This document shows, in pieces, positions 1 through 6,288 of a DNA stretch of 8,549 bases. This stretch comes from an uncultured Eubacteriaceae bacterium (GTDB lineage: Bacteria; Bacillota; Clostridia; Eubacteriales; Eubacteriaceae): NCBI GenBank assembly GCA_947630385.1, contig CANRHG010000073.1, positions 1 to 8,549 on the forward strand, given 5' to 3'. The notes under the pieces are model-generated. The model worked only from the letters and a program-made list of their open reading frames with translations. It searched no databases and was not told where the DNA came from. Both the position numbers and the translations under genes were made by a program. Position 1 is the first letter of the stretch. The number at the start of each line of letters is the position of its first letter.

Positions 1-16
1 AACTTAAAAGATATAA

Positions 17-45
17 TTGTTAAATAACCTTTTGTTTATTATAAA
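17..45 (+). promoter_or_regulatory. Predicted sigma-A-type promoter of the regulator operon
   Basis: A -35-like TTGTTA (17-22) is followed after 17 nt by TATAAA (40-45), giving 4/6 and 5/6 matches to the consensus with ideal spacing. The predicted start of transcription is near position 52, so the regulator gene at 205 would have a leader of about 150 nt. The flanking DNA is very AT-rich, so chance matches are possible. No start site is proven. Confidence 0.45.
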
Positions 46-51
46 CTAAGT

Positions 52-65
52 CCTTCCCGGGAAGG
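52..65. promoter_or_regulatory. Perfect 14-bp palindrome at the predicted transcription start; operator or upstream terminator stem
   Basis: CCTTCCCGGGAAGG is its own reverse complement with no spacer. It is a GC-rich island in AT-rich DNA, placed right at the predicted +1 of the promoter at 17-45. The next gene encodes a helix-turn-helix protein, and such proteins often bind palindromes over their own promoters, so autoregulation is a reasonable inference. The alternative is the stem (CCTTC, loop CCGG, GAAGG) of a terminator of a gene to the left, but no clean T-run follows. Confidence 0.4.
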
Positions 66-164
66 GTTAATTTTAAATAATTAACTTCTGTAAGAATTCT
101 GATTATGGTGTGATTACAGGGGACAAGGGACGAAATACGAACAACTTTTAGAAAGGATCCTTAA

Positions 165-190
165 TTGCGGGCGGCGCGAGCCGGCCGTAA
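165..190 (+). promoter_or_regulatory. Strong GNRA-tetraloop hairpin in the regulator leader, abutting the ribosome binding site
   Basis: Positions 165-170 pair with 185-190 (six pairs, one G-U). After a single G-G mismatch (171/184), positions 172-175 (CGGC) pair with 180-183 (GCCG), closed by a GCGA (GNRA) loop at 176-179. The Shine-Dalgarno AAGGGAG (189-195) begins inside the last two paired bases, so stem opening or extension could tune ribosome access to the ATG at 205. A 10-bp palindrome AAGGATCCTT (153-162) lies just upstream. No T-run follows, so this is not a simple terminator. The pairing is seen in sequence; the regulatory role is inferred. Confidence 0.5.
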
Positions 191-204
191 GGGAGAGAAA
201 GAAC

Positions 205-696
205 ATGAAACTCAACGAAAAAATCAGGACGTTAAGAAAAGAAAGAAAACTAACCCAAAAGCAGTTGTCCGACCTCAGTGGTATACCTGTAAACTCCATA
301 GGTAAGTACGAACGGGACGAAAGAAAACCAAGTTACAACAACACGGCTAAGTTAGCCAAGGCCTTTGAAATTAGTCCGATGGAACTAACGGACTTGACCG
401 GAGACGAACTGGACTTTTACTCCAGCCTAAACGAACTGGATACGTTCGTTTCGCTCATCAGCGACAAAGACTACAGCCAAAAGCTTCTAAACGCCTTAAT
501 TGGTTTTTTAGAAAGCGTCGACAAAGTTTCGGAAAACAGCAAGGAAAAGAGCGAACATATCATCAGCAATTTAGATAAAGACTTAAACTTAAGAAGCAAG
601 ATCATCAAAAACGGACTGGAAAATCCATCGGATAATGAAGGCCTAGAAGACGATTTAGTCGAAAACGCCAAGAGATTCTTCGAACTGGGAAAATAA
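205..696 (+). CDS. Helix-turn-helix transcriptional regulator, XRE (Cro/C1) family
   Basis: This 163-residue cytoplasmic protein has an N-terminal Cro/C1-type helix-turn-helix over about residues 3-62. The recognisable pattern is 'LRKERKLTQKQLSDLSGIP', then 'SIGKYERDERKPS' and a closing helix around 'LAKAFEI'. Residues about 65-163 are acidic and helical with no domain I recognise; they may serve dimerisation or ligand sensing. The ATG at 205 follows AAGGGAG (189-195) by 9 nt. The frame is open back to 103 but has no ATG, GTG or TTG upstream of 205. The metallo-hydrolase gene starts 67 nt downstream on the same strand without a clear terminator between, so the protein probably regulates that operon and itself. 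Target and inducer are unknown. Family assignment is firm, function only general. Confidence 0.9.
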   Translation: MKLNEKIRTLRKERKLTQKQLSDLSGIPVNSIGKYERDERKPSYNNTAKLAKAFEISPMELTDLTGDELDFYSSLNELDTFVSLISDKDYSQKLLNALIGFLESVDKVSENSKEKSEHIISNLDKDLNLRSKIIKNGLENPSDNEGLEDDLVENAKRFFELGK

Positions 697-719
697 ACAA
701 AAGGCTTATTAAATTTTCG

Positions 720-749
720 TTCTAGCTGCGTTTTCGGGGAACTCTAGAA
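720..749 (+). promoter_or_regulatory. Inverted repeat overlapping the ribosome binding site of the metallo-hydrolase gene
   Basis: TTCTAG (720-725) and CTAGAA (744-749) are perfect reverse complements with an 18-nt loop. The second arm includes the first bases of the Shine-Dalgarno AGAAGG (747-752) for the ATG at 764. If it folds in the mRNA it would partly hide that site. The stem is short and AT-rich with a long loop, so it is weak. It is not followed by a T-run, so it does not look like a terminator between the regulator and hydrolase genes. Confidence 0.25.
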
Positions 750-763
750 GGATCAACCAACAA

Positions 764-1744
764 ATGAAGCTAAAGAAAATTCTAAAAAAGTCATTAAAGA
801 ATAAGAAATGTATAAAAATCGAGGACGTCAAAGAAGACTTCTTAAAAAAAGCCAAAAAGAACGGCTACAAGAAGAAGGAGAGCCTCGATTTTTATTATAG
901 CCACATCGCCAAATACTTAAAGAAACTCCTTAAAGACGAGCCGGTTTTGATCTTCTTAGGTACGGGTCACGCCCTAGTCAGTGAGTATTACAATACCTGC
1001 TTTTTGATCGGGACCTACGACAACTTCCTTCTCGTCGACTGTGGCGGAGGGCAGACGGTACTCCGTCAGCTCAAGCAGCTCGGGATCGATCCGCTTTCGA
1101 TCAAGAACATCTTTATCACGCATACGCACCAGGATCATTTTCTCGGTCTGTTCTGGATGCTACGGGTCATCGGCTACAGCATGATCTACGGCCGTACCAA
1201 TACGGACCTCAACCTTTACGGTAGCGCTCAGGTCATCGAGCGTATAAAAGTGATCTCGAAAGAGCTGTACCGGGAAAATTTTATGGACCTGCTCGGTAAG
1301 CGCATCCGCCTTCATGAACTAAACGATGGGATCCGCCTCGGGCTTAGCGGAAGCAACTATACGTTCTTTGACATCGGCTCGGACAAAAAGGAACAGTTCG
1401 GATTTAAAGCCGATATCGGCGGTTGTAGCGTAAGCTATCTCGGGGACGAACGTTTTAGGGGAAGCGAAACTCCGTACGTTAAAGGGACTGATTATCTCAT
1501 CCACGAAGCCTTTTGTCTAAACAAGGACGAACCCCGGATGCAGCCGTTTCCGAAAGGCCACTCGACGGTCAAGTACGCCGCTAAGACCGCAAAGAAGATG
1601 GACTGTCACAATCTTATCTTGGTCCATACGGAAGACGAGAGTTACTTAAAGCGGGAAAGGCTATATAAAAAGGAAGCAAAAAAGTATTATAAGGGCACGG
1701 TCTTCGTTCCGGACGATCTAGAAATCATTCGGCTACGAAAATGA
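764..1744 (+). CDS. Metallo-beta-lactamase-fold hydrolase, tRNase Z-like, with lysine-rich N-terminal extension
   Basis: This 326-residue protein is predicted to be a cytoplasmic Zn-dependent hydrolase; the substrate is unknown. The metallo-beta-lactamase domain starts near residue 61 ('VLIFLGTGHA'). Visible motifs are motif I Asp92 (VDCGGG), motif II H120-T-H-Q-D124-H125, motif IV 'YLGDE' (Asp228), a tRNase Z-like 'HEAF' (247-250), 'KGHST' (264-268) and a final 'LVHTE' (His288). Canonical tRNase Z ends in an HxSxRY-like motif, absent here, and the usual motif III His is replaced by 'FFDIGS', where Asp203 might serve. It is thus a relative of tRNase Z rather than the housekeeping enzyme. Residues 1-60 are about one third lysine and could bind nucleic acid (inference). 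The gene has an AGAAGG site and shares ATGA with the HAD gene, so translation is probably coupled. Confidence 0.85.
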   Translation: MKLKKILKKSLKNKKCIKIEDVKEDFLKKAKKNGYKKKESLDFYYSHIAKYLKKLLKDEPVLIFLGTGHALVSEYYNTCFLIGTYDNFLLVDCGGGQTVLRQLKQLGIDPLSIKNIFITHTHQDHFLGLFWMLRVIGYSMIYGRTNTDLNLYGSAQVIERIKVISKELYRENFMDLLGKRIRLHELNDGIRLGLSGSNYTFFDIGSDKKEQFGFKADIGGCSVSYLGDERFRGSETPYVKGTDYLIHEAFCLNKDEPRMQPFPKGHSTVKYAAKTAKKMDCHNLILVHTEDESYLKRERLYKKEAKKYYKGTVFVPDDLEIIRLRK

Positions 1745-2418
1745 TCAAATATTTATTGTTTGACGTCGACAATACGCTCCTTGATTTTAGGCGCTGTGCC
1801 GACGGAGCCCTGGCCGATTCGTTCCGGGAATGGGGTCTACTCTACGATCCCGATTATCTAAAGACTTTCTTAAAAGTCAACGATTATTACTGGAAACGTC
1901 TGGAAGACGGAGAGATCACAAAAGAGGAATTGTTCAAAACGCGCTTTGTTACGATATTTAAGCTCTTAAATATCAACGTCGACGGGCGTGCTTTTGAACA
2001 GACTTTTATCAAGTATCTTTACGATTCCTGTGCCTGCTATGAGGACACCGCGGACGTTCTTAAAACACTGGCCGAGTCCTACGATCTTTATATTATTAGC
2101 AATGCCTCTTTAGATGAGCAAAAAAACCGGCTCAAACGTGCCGGTTTACTGTCTTATTTTAAAGAGGTTTTTACGTCTGAAGACGTAGGCTACGCAAAAC
2201 CCGACAAGCGGTTTTTTGAGCACGTCTACGAGAAACTGGGCCGACCTAAAAAAGAAGAGGTCTTGGTTATCGGAGATTCCTTAAACGCCGATATAAGGGG
2301 CGGCAAGGGCTTCGGATTCAAGACCTGTTGGATCAGTGATAAAAACAGTAACGACGCCGATTTATCGGTACCTAGTCTTAGCGAACTCTTAAGAGCTTTG
2401 CGCAGGAGACCGTTTTAA
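1741..2418 (+). CDS. HAD-superfamily phosphatase, YjjG/YfnB-type nucleotidase
   Basis: This 225-residue cytoplasmic enzyme carries all four HAD motifs. Motif I is 'FDVDNTLLDF' (nucleophile Asp8, acid/base Asp10), motif II is 'ISNAS' (Ser120), motif III is Lys153 in 'YAKPDKR', and motif IV is 'GDSLNADIRGG' (Asp179 and Asp184, Mg2+ binding). A helical cap (about 15-100) fits subclass I. The 'NTLLDF' and 'GDSLNADIRGG' signatures and the length match the YjjG/YfnB subfamily; E. coli YjjG removes phosphate from non-canonical pyrimidine nucleotides in nucleotide-pool cleaning. The exact substrate here is inferred. Its ATG lies in the ATGA overlap with the upstream hydrolase gene, indicating one operon and coupled translation. 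Its last 30 nt overlap the end of the oppositely oriented ATPase gene. Confidence 0.9.
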   Translation: MIKYLLFDVDNTLLDFRRCADGALADSFREWGLLYDPDYLKTFLKVNDYYWKRLEDGEITKEELFKTRFVTIFKLLNINVDGRAFEQTFIKYLYDSCACYEDTADVLKTLAESYDLYIISNASLDEQKNRLKRAGLLSYFKEVFTSEDVGYAKPDKRFFEHVYEKLGRPKKEEVLVIGDSLNADIRGGKGFGFKTCWISDKNSNDADLSVPSLSELLRALRRRPF

Positions 2419-4779
2419 ACGCCTTACGATCTTAAAGATTTTATCGGTAAAGATCTGGGCGTATTTTTTTGCCCGTTTTTCCCGGTTAAGAAACGTATAA
2501 AGATAGACTTCTAAGACCGCGACGTAGAAAAAGACCGACCAGCCGATAATCGGGAGACTAACCAGGTAGAAAAAGCCTGGAAAAAAGACCACCGCGACTA
2601 TAAAAATGGCGGAAACCACCGCAAGCATGGCAGTTCGTAGTACGTTAAGCGGGATGGATAGATAAATTATTAAAGCCAACCCTCCGATCGTATAAAGATA
2701 AACGCACAGCGTACTCATTTCATAGTAGTCAAGACCAAAGAGCAGGTACGAAAGAACGCAGACGAAAACCCCTATGAAGATCGAGAGTCCCGCGGGGATC
2801 GCGTAGCGCATGATGTTCGTAAAAAAACGTCCTTTAACCCTATCGTTGTTCGGCTCGATTGCCAGAATAAAGGAAGGAATACCGATGGTTACGGTATTGA
2901 TCAAGGTCAGCTGTATCGGCTGAAACGGATACGAGACCGGAAAGATCAAGAACAGGAACGTAGCCAGGACCGAAAAGATGGTTTTAGACAGATAAAGAGA
3001 GGAACTCCGCTGCAAGTTATTGATCTGTTGTCGACCTTCTGCGATGATTTTCGGGATCGAGGCAAAGTTTGAGTCGAGTAAGACCAAATCCGCGACCGCT
3101 CTTGAGGCTTCACTTCCCGAAGCCATGGCAATACTCGTATTGGCTTCTTGCAGGGCAAGAACGTCGTTTACGCCGTCGCCGGTCATAGCCACCGAATGGC
3201 CGTGACTTTTAAGGGCTTTGACGAATTCCTGTTTTTGTTCGGGCGTGACCCTTCCGAACACGTCGTACTTTTCGATGTTTTCATCGATGTCTTCGTCGTC
3301 GATCAAGGTCGTCGCGTCGATAAAGTTTTCGGCCGTATCGAGCCCCGCTTTTTTGGCAATAGCTGAGACCGTTTGCGCGTCGTCTCCGGAGATAACTTTG
3401 ATCTTTACTCCCTGCTGTTCTAGGTAATCGATAATTTCCGGTGCCTCTTTACGGATAGCGTCCGAAAAGGCGATATAACCAAGAGCTTCAAGATTTTTTG
3501 GGAGGTTTTGGCAGTCGAAAGGTTCGTCGCTTTTGGCAAGAACCAATACCCGGCTTCCCTGAGCCAAAAGTTCATCGATCCACTTGTCCGGCTCTTTTAG
3601 TACAAAATTCGGCGCACCAAAAACGTAACTTACGAATTTCCCGTCGATCTCATATTCTACCCCGCTATATTTCCGGTCCGAAGAAAAAGGAACGGTTTTT
3701 ATAAGTTTTCCTTTAAGTTTTTCTCTATCTCCCAGATAATCCCTGACCGCGGTTATCGTTTCATTGGAGTCCGTGACCCCTTGGCTAAGGTAGGTCAGCG
3801 CCGTCTCCATCTCTTCTTTACTTGATTTTTTATCCGGATAGAACGTATTGAGGGAGATTTTTCCTTCGGTGATCGTACCGGTCTTATCCAGGCAGAGTAC
3901 GTCGATTCGGGCGAGGGTTTCGGCTGAGGCCATGTTCTGTACGAGGGTCTTATGTCTTGCCAGTTTGATCACGCTAAGCGCAAAGACCATGCTGGTTAGA
4001 AGGATAAGCCCCGAAGGAATAAGCGCGATCAGAGCTCCTGAAGTCGTTTCGACCGCGTTTGTAATCGTGCTGTGTTGTAAAAAGTATTCTTTACTAAACA
4101 GTAAAATTCCGATCGGGATCAGACTAAAAGAAATAAAACGTATGAGGACGTCGAGGGAGTCCTGGATCTCGGAGCGGCCTCTTTTGTAAGACTTGGCTTT
4201 GATCGTCAGTTCTTCGACGTAGTTTTCTTTCCCGACCTTTTTTACGACGGCTTTAGCTCTTCCGCTTACGACAAAGCTTCCGGAATAAAGAGAATCTCCC
4301 TTCTTTTTAAATACCGGCCGACTTTCTCCCGTAAGAAGGGATTCGTTTACTTCCAGCTCTTCGTCCAAGAGTTCGGAGTCTACCGGGATCTGTTGACCGG
4401 CGGACAGAATGATGACATCGTCGAGGACGAGTCGGTTGTCCGGGATGTTTTGCTCGATACCGTCACGGATCACTCTAACCCCCGAGCGCGTCAAGAGGGA
4501 GAGTCTGTCGATCGTCGTTTTGGCCTTTAGTTCCTGAAAGATACCGATAAACATGTTCGATAAAACGACACCCATAAAAAGTAAGTTACGGTAAGAACCG
4601 ACCAGGATGAGCAAAAAGGCCAAAATGAAGTTGACCATGTTAAAGAAAGTGAATACGTTTTCTCGAATGATTTCTGCGACGGTTTTTGTCTTATGTTCGT
4701 TGTAATGATTGATTTGACCGTTTTCGGTACGAATTTTTACCTCTTGCGAGGTTAATCCTGTCATATTTTTAGTTGTCAT
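2389..4779 (-). CDS. Cation-translocating P-type ATPase, Exp7/MgtA-like subfamily
   Basis: This 796-residue membrane ATPase pumps a cation using a phospho-Asp intermediate. In order it shows N-terminal membrane helices (about 42-80), the actuator motif 'LTGES' (149-153), helices 3-4 (about 210-272), the phosphorylation motif 'DKTGT' (Asp298), a nucleotide-binding domain, 'SGDD' (464-467), the hinge 'TGDGVND' (533-539), and about six C-terminal helices from about residue 597. The N-terminus is short with no metal-binding CxxC, which argues against the heavy-metal class. Overall layout resembles the Streptococcus Exp7-like group, linked to Ca2+/Mn2+ or Mg2+ transport; the ion is inferred. Helix 4 reads IPSGL (253-257) where Ca2+ pumps have PEGLP. 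The ATG at 4779 has no Shine-Dalgarno and lies 30 bp from the divergent phosphatase gene; the 3' end overlaps the HAD gene by 30 bp. Confidence 0.92.
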   Translation of the reverse strand: MTTKNMTGLTSQEVKIRTENGQINHYNEHKTKTVAEIIRENVFTFFNMVNFILAFLLILVGSYRNLLFMGVVLSNMFIGIFQELKAKTTIDRLSLLTRSGVRVIRDGIEQNIPDNRLVLDDVIILSAGQQIPVDSELLDEELEVNESLLTGESRPVFKKKGDSLYSGSFVVSGRAKAVVKKVGKENYVEELTIKAKSYKRGRSEIQDSLDVLIRFISFSLIPIGILLFSKEYFLQHSTITNAVETTSGALIALIPSGLILLTSMVFALSVIKLARHKTLVQNMASAETLARIDVLCLDKTGTITEGKISLNTFYPDKKSSKEEMETALTYLSQGVTDSNETITAVRDYLGDREKLKGKLIKTVPFSSDRKYSGVEYEIDGKFVSYVFGAPNFVLKEPDKWIDELLAQGSRVLVLAKSDEPFDCQNLPKNLEALGYIAFSDAIRKEAPEIIDYLEQQGVKIKVISGDDAQTVSAIAKKAGLDTAENFIDATTLIDDEDIDENIEKYDVFGRVTPEQKQEFVKALKSHGHSVAMTGDGVNDVLALQEANTSIAMASGSEASRAVADLVLLDSNFASIPKIIAEGRQQINNLQRSSSLYLSKTIFSVLATFLFLIFPVSYPFQPIQLTLINTVTIGIPSFILAIEPNNDRVKGRFFTNIMRYAIPAGLSIFIGVFVCVLSYLLFGLDYYEMSTLCVYLYTIGGLALIIYLSIPLNVLRTAMLAVVSAIFIVAVVFFPGFFYLVSLPIIGWSVFFYVAVLEVYLYTFLNREKRAKKYAQIFTDKIFKIVRRLKRSPAQSS

Positions 4780-4780
4780 T

Positions 4781-4789
4781 TGGTATAAT
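4781..4789 (+). promoter_or_regulatory. Extended -10 promoter of the PP2C phosphatase gene
   Basis: TGGTATAAT is a perfect TGn-TATAAT extended -10 element. The expected start is around 4796, giving a leader of only about 14 nt before the ATG at 4810. No good -35 lies 16-18 nt upstream, which extended -10 promoters tolerate. The element sits 1 bp from the start codon of the divergent ATPase gene (4777-4779), so polymerase bound here would cover that start region. Confidence 0.6.
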
Positions 4790-4809
4790 TAACAAAAACT
4801 GAGTTAAAA

Positions 4810-5616
4810 ATGAACGATAAAATAGATTTAAACGTAGAGGTTTTCGGAGCCAGTGACATCGGAAACATCCGTCAGGAAAATCAGGATAATTTCTATCTGG
4901 ACGGTCGTTTCATGCGAACAAAAGACAGAGACGATGCGTATTCTTTTGTAGAAAGCGCGAAAACCCCACAATTATACGGCGTGTTTGACGGTCTGGGTGG
5001 TGAAATCGGCGGAGCCATCTCATCTGAAATCGCCTGTAAGACTTTAAACGAATTTCGTGAAAAGATCTTAAATTCAACTACCGAAGACTTATACGACACG
5101 TTTTGCGCTTACGCTACGCTTGCAAACGATCGCATCTGTAAAGAATTAAATAGTACGTATTATTCTAAAGGTGGTACGACCTTCGTATCCGTGTTGATTC
5201 GTGATCAAAAGATCTATCCTTTTTATTTAGGTGATAGCCGTATCTACCTGGGCTATGAAGACTCGATGTATCAACTGACCGAAGATCATACGGTTGCTAT
5301 GGAACGGGTCAAAAACGGCGAAAAGACGATTGAAGAAGCCGAAAAAAGTCCGGAGCACCATATGCTCACACACTTTTTGGGCGACAATCCCATCACCGAC
5401 TACGAACAAGTCGCGGCTTGTCCTACCGTAAAAGCCTTAGACCGGATGTGGGTTCTTCTTTGCAGCGATGGCCTCCACGATATGGTCCCACCGGCCGTAA
5501 TAAAAATGTTGATCGAAACCAGTGAGGATCCTGCAAAAGCTCTAGTACAAGAGGCCCTTAAAAACGGCGGATTCGACAACGTAACACCGGTCGTCTTACG
5601 CTTCACCAAACTCTAG
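4810..5616 (+). CDS. PP2C-family (PPM) serine/threonine protein phosphatase
   Basis: This 268-residue soluble protein is a metal-dependent protein phosphatase of the PPM family. The diagnostic motifs appear in order: 'RQENQDN' (21-27, metal Asp26), 'GVFDGLGGE' (57-65, metal Asp60), 'GGTT' (121-124), 'GDSRIY' (141-146), 'LTEDHT' (156-161), 'SDGLHD' (219-224, Asp220) and 'FDNVT' (255-259, Asp256). No membrane segment or extra sensor domain is visible. It should remove phosphate from Ser/Thr residues, but the usual partner kinase (PrkC type) and RsgA are not beside it, so its substrate is unknown. The leader is very short and has only a weak GAG (4801-4803) as ribosome site. The gene diverges from the ATPase gene and overlaps the alkyltransferase gene tail to tail by 21 bp. 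Confidence 0.92.
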   Translation: MNDKIDLNVEVFGASDIGNIRQENQDNFYLDGRFMRTKDRDDAYSFVESAKTPQLYGVFDGLGGEIGGAISSEIACKTLNEFREKILNSTTEDLYDTFCAYATLANDRICKELNSTYYSKGGTTFVSVLIRDQKIYPFYLGDSRIYLGYEDSMYQLTEDHTVAMERVKNGEKTIEEAEKSPEHHMLTHFLGDNPITDYEQVAACPTVKALDRMWVLLCSDGLHDMVPPAVIKMLIETSEDPAKALVQEALKNGGFDNVTPVVLRFTKL

Positions 5617-6081
5617 ACGGAGTAAAAACTTTTTTCTGTCTAAGCCACCGGCAAAACCACCTAAGTTTCCATTTTTGTTAAAAACGCGGTGACACGGTAT
5701 TAAGATCAAAATGGGGTTATACCCAACCGCACTACCGACGGCCTGAAAGCCACGGGTACCGATCTTTTTGGCTAAATCATAATAGCTACCAACAGTGGCG
5801 TAAGGAATTTCTCTGATTGCTTTCCAGACCTTTTGTTGAAAGCTTGTCCCGATAGGGGATAAAGGTATCAAAAAAGGGTCTGGATTTTTTTTGTTAAAAT
5901 AATCATCCAAGAAGAATTTTGTCTGCGTTGATACAGCCGACTCTCCTTGGCTAAAAGTCATCTTTTTTGTTTTACCCAGAAAATGCTTTGTTCCTTCAAT
6001 CCAAAGGCCGATTAAATCGTCATCAACTGAACGAAGCCGCATCTTTCCTAAGGGACTCTCATAAGACGTTTCAAGATTCAT
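5596..6081 (-). CDS. ogt: Methylated-DNA--protein-cysteine S-methyltransferase (O6-alkylguanine-DNA alkyltransferase)
   Basis: This 161-residue suicide DNA repair protein transfers alkyl groups from O6-alkylguanine to its own cysteine. The active site is 'PCHRV' (129-133, Cys130). Before it come the DNA-binding helix-turn-helix stretch 'TSFQQKVW' through 'YYDLAKKIG' (about 79-108) and the 'AVGSAVGYNP' hinge (114-123); after it comes 'GGFAGGLDRK' (141-150). Length is normal for the small Ogt/MGMT form without an Ada domain. The position of the human Arg128 finger is Gln113, a replacement I believe is common in bacterial homologues. The ATG follows AAAGGA by about 4 nt. It is monocistronic: the terminator at 6141-6177 separates it from the minus-strand gene behind it. 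Its 3' end overlaps the PP2C gene. Confidence 0.93.
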   Translation of the reverse strand: MNLETSYESPLGKMRLRSVDDDLIGLWIEGTKHFLGKTKKMTFSQGESAVSTQTKFFLDDYFNKKNPDPFLIPLSPIGTSFQQKVWKAIREIPYATVGSYYDLAKKIGTRGFQAVGSAVGYNPILILIPCHRVFNKNGNLGGFAGGLDRKKFLLRLEFGEA

Positions 6082-6140
6082 GTTTTCCTTTATTTTCTCT
6101 AGTTTATCATCAATCCCTTATTTTAAGTTTTTTATAAATG

Positions 6141-6177
6141 ACGAAAAAAGCGGAAAGGTCAACACACCTCTCCGCTT
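6141..6177 (-). terminator. Rho-independent terminator of the PD-(D/E)XK gene
   Basis: AAGCGGA (6148-6154) pairs with TCCGCTT (6171-6177). After one A/C mismatch, AGGT (6156-6159) pairs with ACCT (6166-6169), closed by a 6-nt loop. Read on the minus strand, the stem is followed by TTTTTT and then CG, the classic order. It lies about 110 nt past the stop of the gene at 6289-7269 and before the alkyltransferase gene, so it separates the two transcription units. Confidence 0.75.
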
Positions 6178-6218
6178 ATCTTCGTACTTACAGAATTTCC
6201 CTAAAGCCGTATAAATTT

Positions 6219-6244
6219 GGTTTCGCTATCAAACGAAACTTTTT
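6219..6244 (+). terminator. Possible plus-strand terminator-like hairpin
   Basis: GGTTTCG (6219-6225) pairs with CGAAACT (6234-6240; first pair G-T wobble) around an 8-nt loop, followed by a run of Ts (6240-6244) on the plus strand. No plus-strand gene ends nearby; the closest is the phosphatase gene at 5616. It could stop read-through from that gene or be a chance fold in AT-rich DNA. Confidence 0.3.
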
Positions 6245-6288
6245 ATATTGAATTAATACTTTTTAATATCAATTAACGGGTTAGTACT

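Noticed and set aside
103..204. Upstream extension of the regulator reading frame, which is open back to 103
   Set aside because: No ATG, GTG or TTG in that frame before 205, and the ATG at 205 has a good Shine-Dalgarno and the normal distance to the helix-turn-helix.
165..320. TTG-initiated short frame starting at 165 behind AAAGGA
   Set aside because: It lies inside the leader hairpin, runs out of frame through the conserved regulator gene, and encodes no recognisable peptide.
2428..2480. Terminator for the HAD operon (GATCTT/AAGATC stem, or GGGC/GCCC around a T-run)
   Set aside because: Stems are only 4-6 bp, loops are long and the T-run is misplaced; the segment is ATPase coding sequence on the other strand.
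3020..3205. Open frames antisense to the ATPase gene (also 3148-3427, 3498-3704 and 3848-4189)
   Set aside because: They lie opposite a clearly conserved P-type ATPase, have no domain or good ribosome site, and are explained by its codon bias.
4820..4850. A promoter for the ATPase inside phosphatase coding DNA (TATTTT on the minus strand at 4824-4819)
   Set aside because: Only a partial -10 and no matching -35; too weak to annotate.
5616..5640. Hairpin terminator after the phosphatase gene
   Set aside because: The stem depends on two G-T pairs and the T-run lies inside the loop, not after the stem; it is alkyltransferase coding sequence.
5739..5745. Gln113 of the alkyltransferase as a defect in the arginine finger
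   Set aside because: Gln at this position appears to be common in bacterial homologues, and PCHRV and the Asn hinge are intact, so activity is expected.
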